DNA of 7,456 bases from CAYXVU01 sp964468725 (GTDB taxonomy: Bacteria > Acidobacteriota > Blastocatellia > UBA7656), in contig CAYXVU010000277.1 of the NCBI GenBank assembly GCA_964468725.1, positions 1-7,456 of the forward strand, written 5' to 3'. Position 1 is the first letter of the stretch, and every line of letters starts with the position of its first letter. Shown piece by piece: positions 6,936 to 7,456 of the stretch. The notes under the pieces are model-generated. The model was not told the origin of the DNA and ran no database searches. It worked only from the letters and a program-made list of their open reading frames with translations. A program made the translations under genes and the position numbers.

Positions 6936-7456
6936 GCATGGATTTGGTGCTAGAGGGATGGGTCGGCGGACTCATCGAGATGACCAAAGTGAAATGGATG
7001 TTGGGCGCAGGCAGACGTTGGCAGCCGGGCGAAAAGTTGAAGCTGCTCTTTACCGGCTACAACGGCACACGCAATACCGGCGCCGATGTGCGCGTCGAAG
7101 AGATGCTGCGTCAGATTCGTCACTTGCTCGGCGATGAACAGGTGCAACTGAGCGTGCTGACGCAAAACTTCGACCTGACGCGCGGTTACTTCGACAACGT
7201 CACGCAAGTCAAACTGCCGGACATCTTCCCGCCGATGTTGGCGCGCGAGATTCCTCGCTACGATGGGGTTGTCGCCTGTGAAGGCTCGATGTTCAAAAGC
7301 AAATTTGCGAATGCTTTGACGACGATGATGATCGGCTCGCTCGGCATCGCAGCGGCGCAAAATAAGCTCTCGGTCGGCTACGGCGCGGAAGCCGGATATA
7401 TGGACAAAACTGTCGCCAAAATGGTTGAGCGCTATTGCGCCGATTCGCTTATCATC
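6932..7456 (+). CDS. Polysaccharide pyruvyl transferase family protein, N-terminal part, cut by the right edge
   Basis: An open frame of 175 codons runs from ATG 6932 to the window end with no stop. It overlaps the SDR stop codon as ATGA and has AAAGGAG 8 bases upstream. The N-terminal signature LLFTGYNGTRNTGADVRVEE (38-57) corresponds to the GYxGxxNxGDE-type loop of polysaccharide pyruvyl transferases (GT-B-like). It is followed by QLSVLTQN (72-79), YDGVVACEGSMF (110-121) and a Gly/Ala-rich helix that reads into KLSVGYGAEAGYMD (145-158). Known members transfer pyruvate from phosphoenolpyruvate to a sugar of an exopolysaccharide or cell-wall polymer as a ketal, in the cytoplasm or at the membrane. 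Some relatives have other roles, so the donor and acceptor are not proven. The C-terminal half, which carries the rest of the active site, is missing. Coupling to the SDR and acyl reductase genes suggests a lipid-linked glycan substrate (inference). Confidence 0.82.
   Translation, partial: MSMDLVLEGWVGGLIEMTKVKWMLGAGRRWQPGEKLKLLFTGYNGTRNTGADVRVEEMLRQIRHLLGDEQVQLSVLTQNFDLTRGYFDNVTQVKLPDIFPPMLAREIPRYDGVVACEGSMFKSKFANALTTMMIGSLGIAAAQNKLSVGYGAEAGYMDKTVAKMVERYCADSLII

Overview
The window is bacterial, dense with genes, and appears to be in the mid-to-upper 50s % G+C by eye. The gene families (FAR, SDR and pyruvyl transferase beside ChrB/ChrA) and the moderate G+C suggest an Acidobacteriota- or Myxococcota-like soil or water bacterium. 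This is a weak inference, because no rRNA or marker gene is present. There are seven coding regions, five complete and one cut at each edge. No stretch over 300 bases lacks a gene, and I see no tRNA, rRNA, CRISPR array or insertion sequence.

Left half (minus strand, read from about 3244 down to 1): this is a compact, probably co-transcribed set. It begins with chrB (chromate-responsive regulator/resistance protein). chrA (two-domain chromate efflux transporter) follows and overlaps the end of chrB. pepE (family S51 aspartyl dipeptidase) starts 19 bases after chrA. The first 9 codons of a fourth gene overlap the pepE stop by 4 bases in an ATGA arrangement. ChrB and ChrA are a textbook chromate resistance pair, in which ChrB senses or responds to chromate and ChrA exports it. 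The link to PepE is unexpected and may be no more than shared transcription.

A 71-base divergent intergenic region (3245-3315) separates this set from the right half. It holds a perfect 9-base palindrome, TACAGTGTA, overlapping a plausible -10 box for chrB.

Right half (plus strand, 3316 to the edge): this is a three-gene lipid/glycan set. The first gene encodes an 810-residue alcohol-forming fatty acyl-CoA/ACP reductase. It carries an N-terminal extension that looks like a degraded, truncated HAD-IB (phosphoserine-phosphatase-like) domain. The second encodes a 378-residue extended SDR of the thioester-reductase/epimerase type. The third begins inside the stop codon of the second and encodes a polysaccharide pyruvyl transferase family protein cut off by the window end. 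Together they suggest synthesis of a fatty alcohol or related reduced lipid and its attachment to, or export with, a pyruvylated glycan or glycolipid. The individual family calls are firm, but the combined pathway is inference and is the most interesting part of the window.
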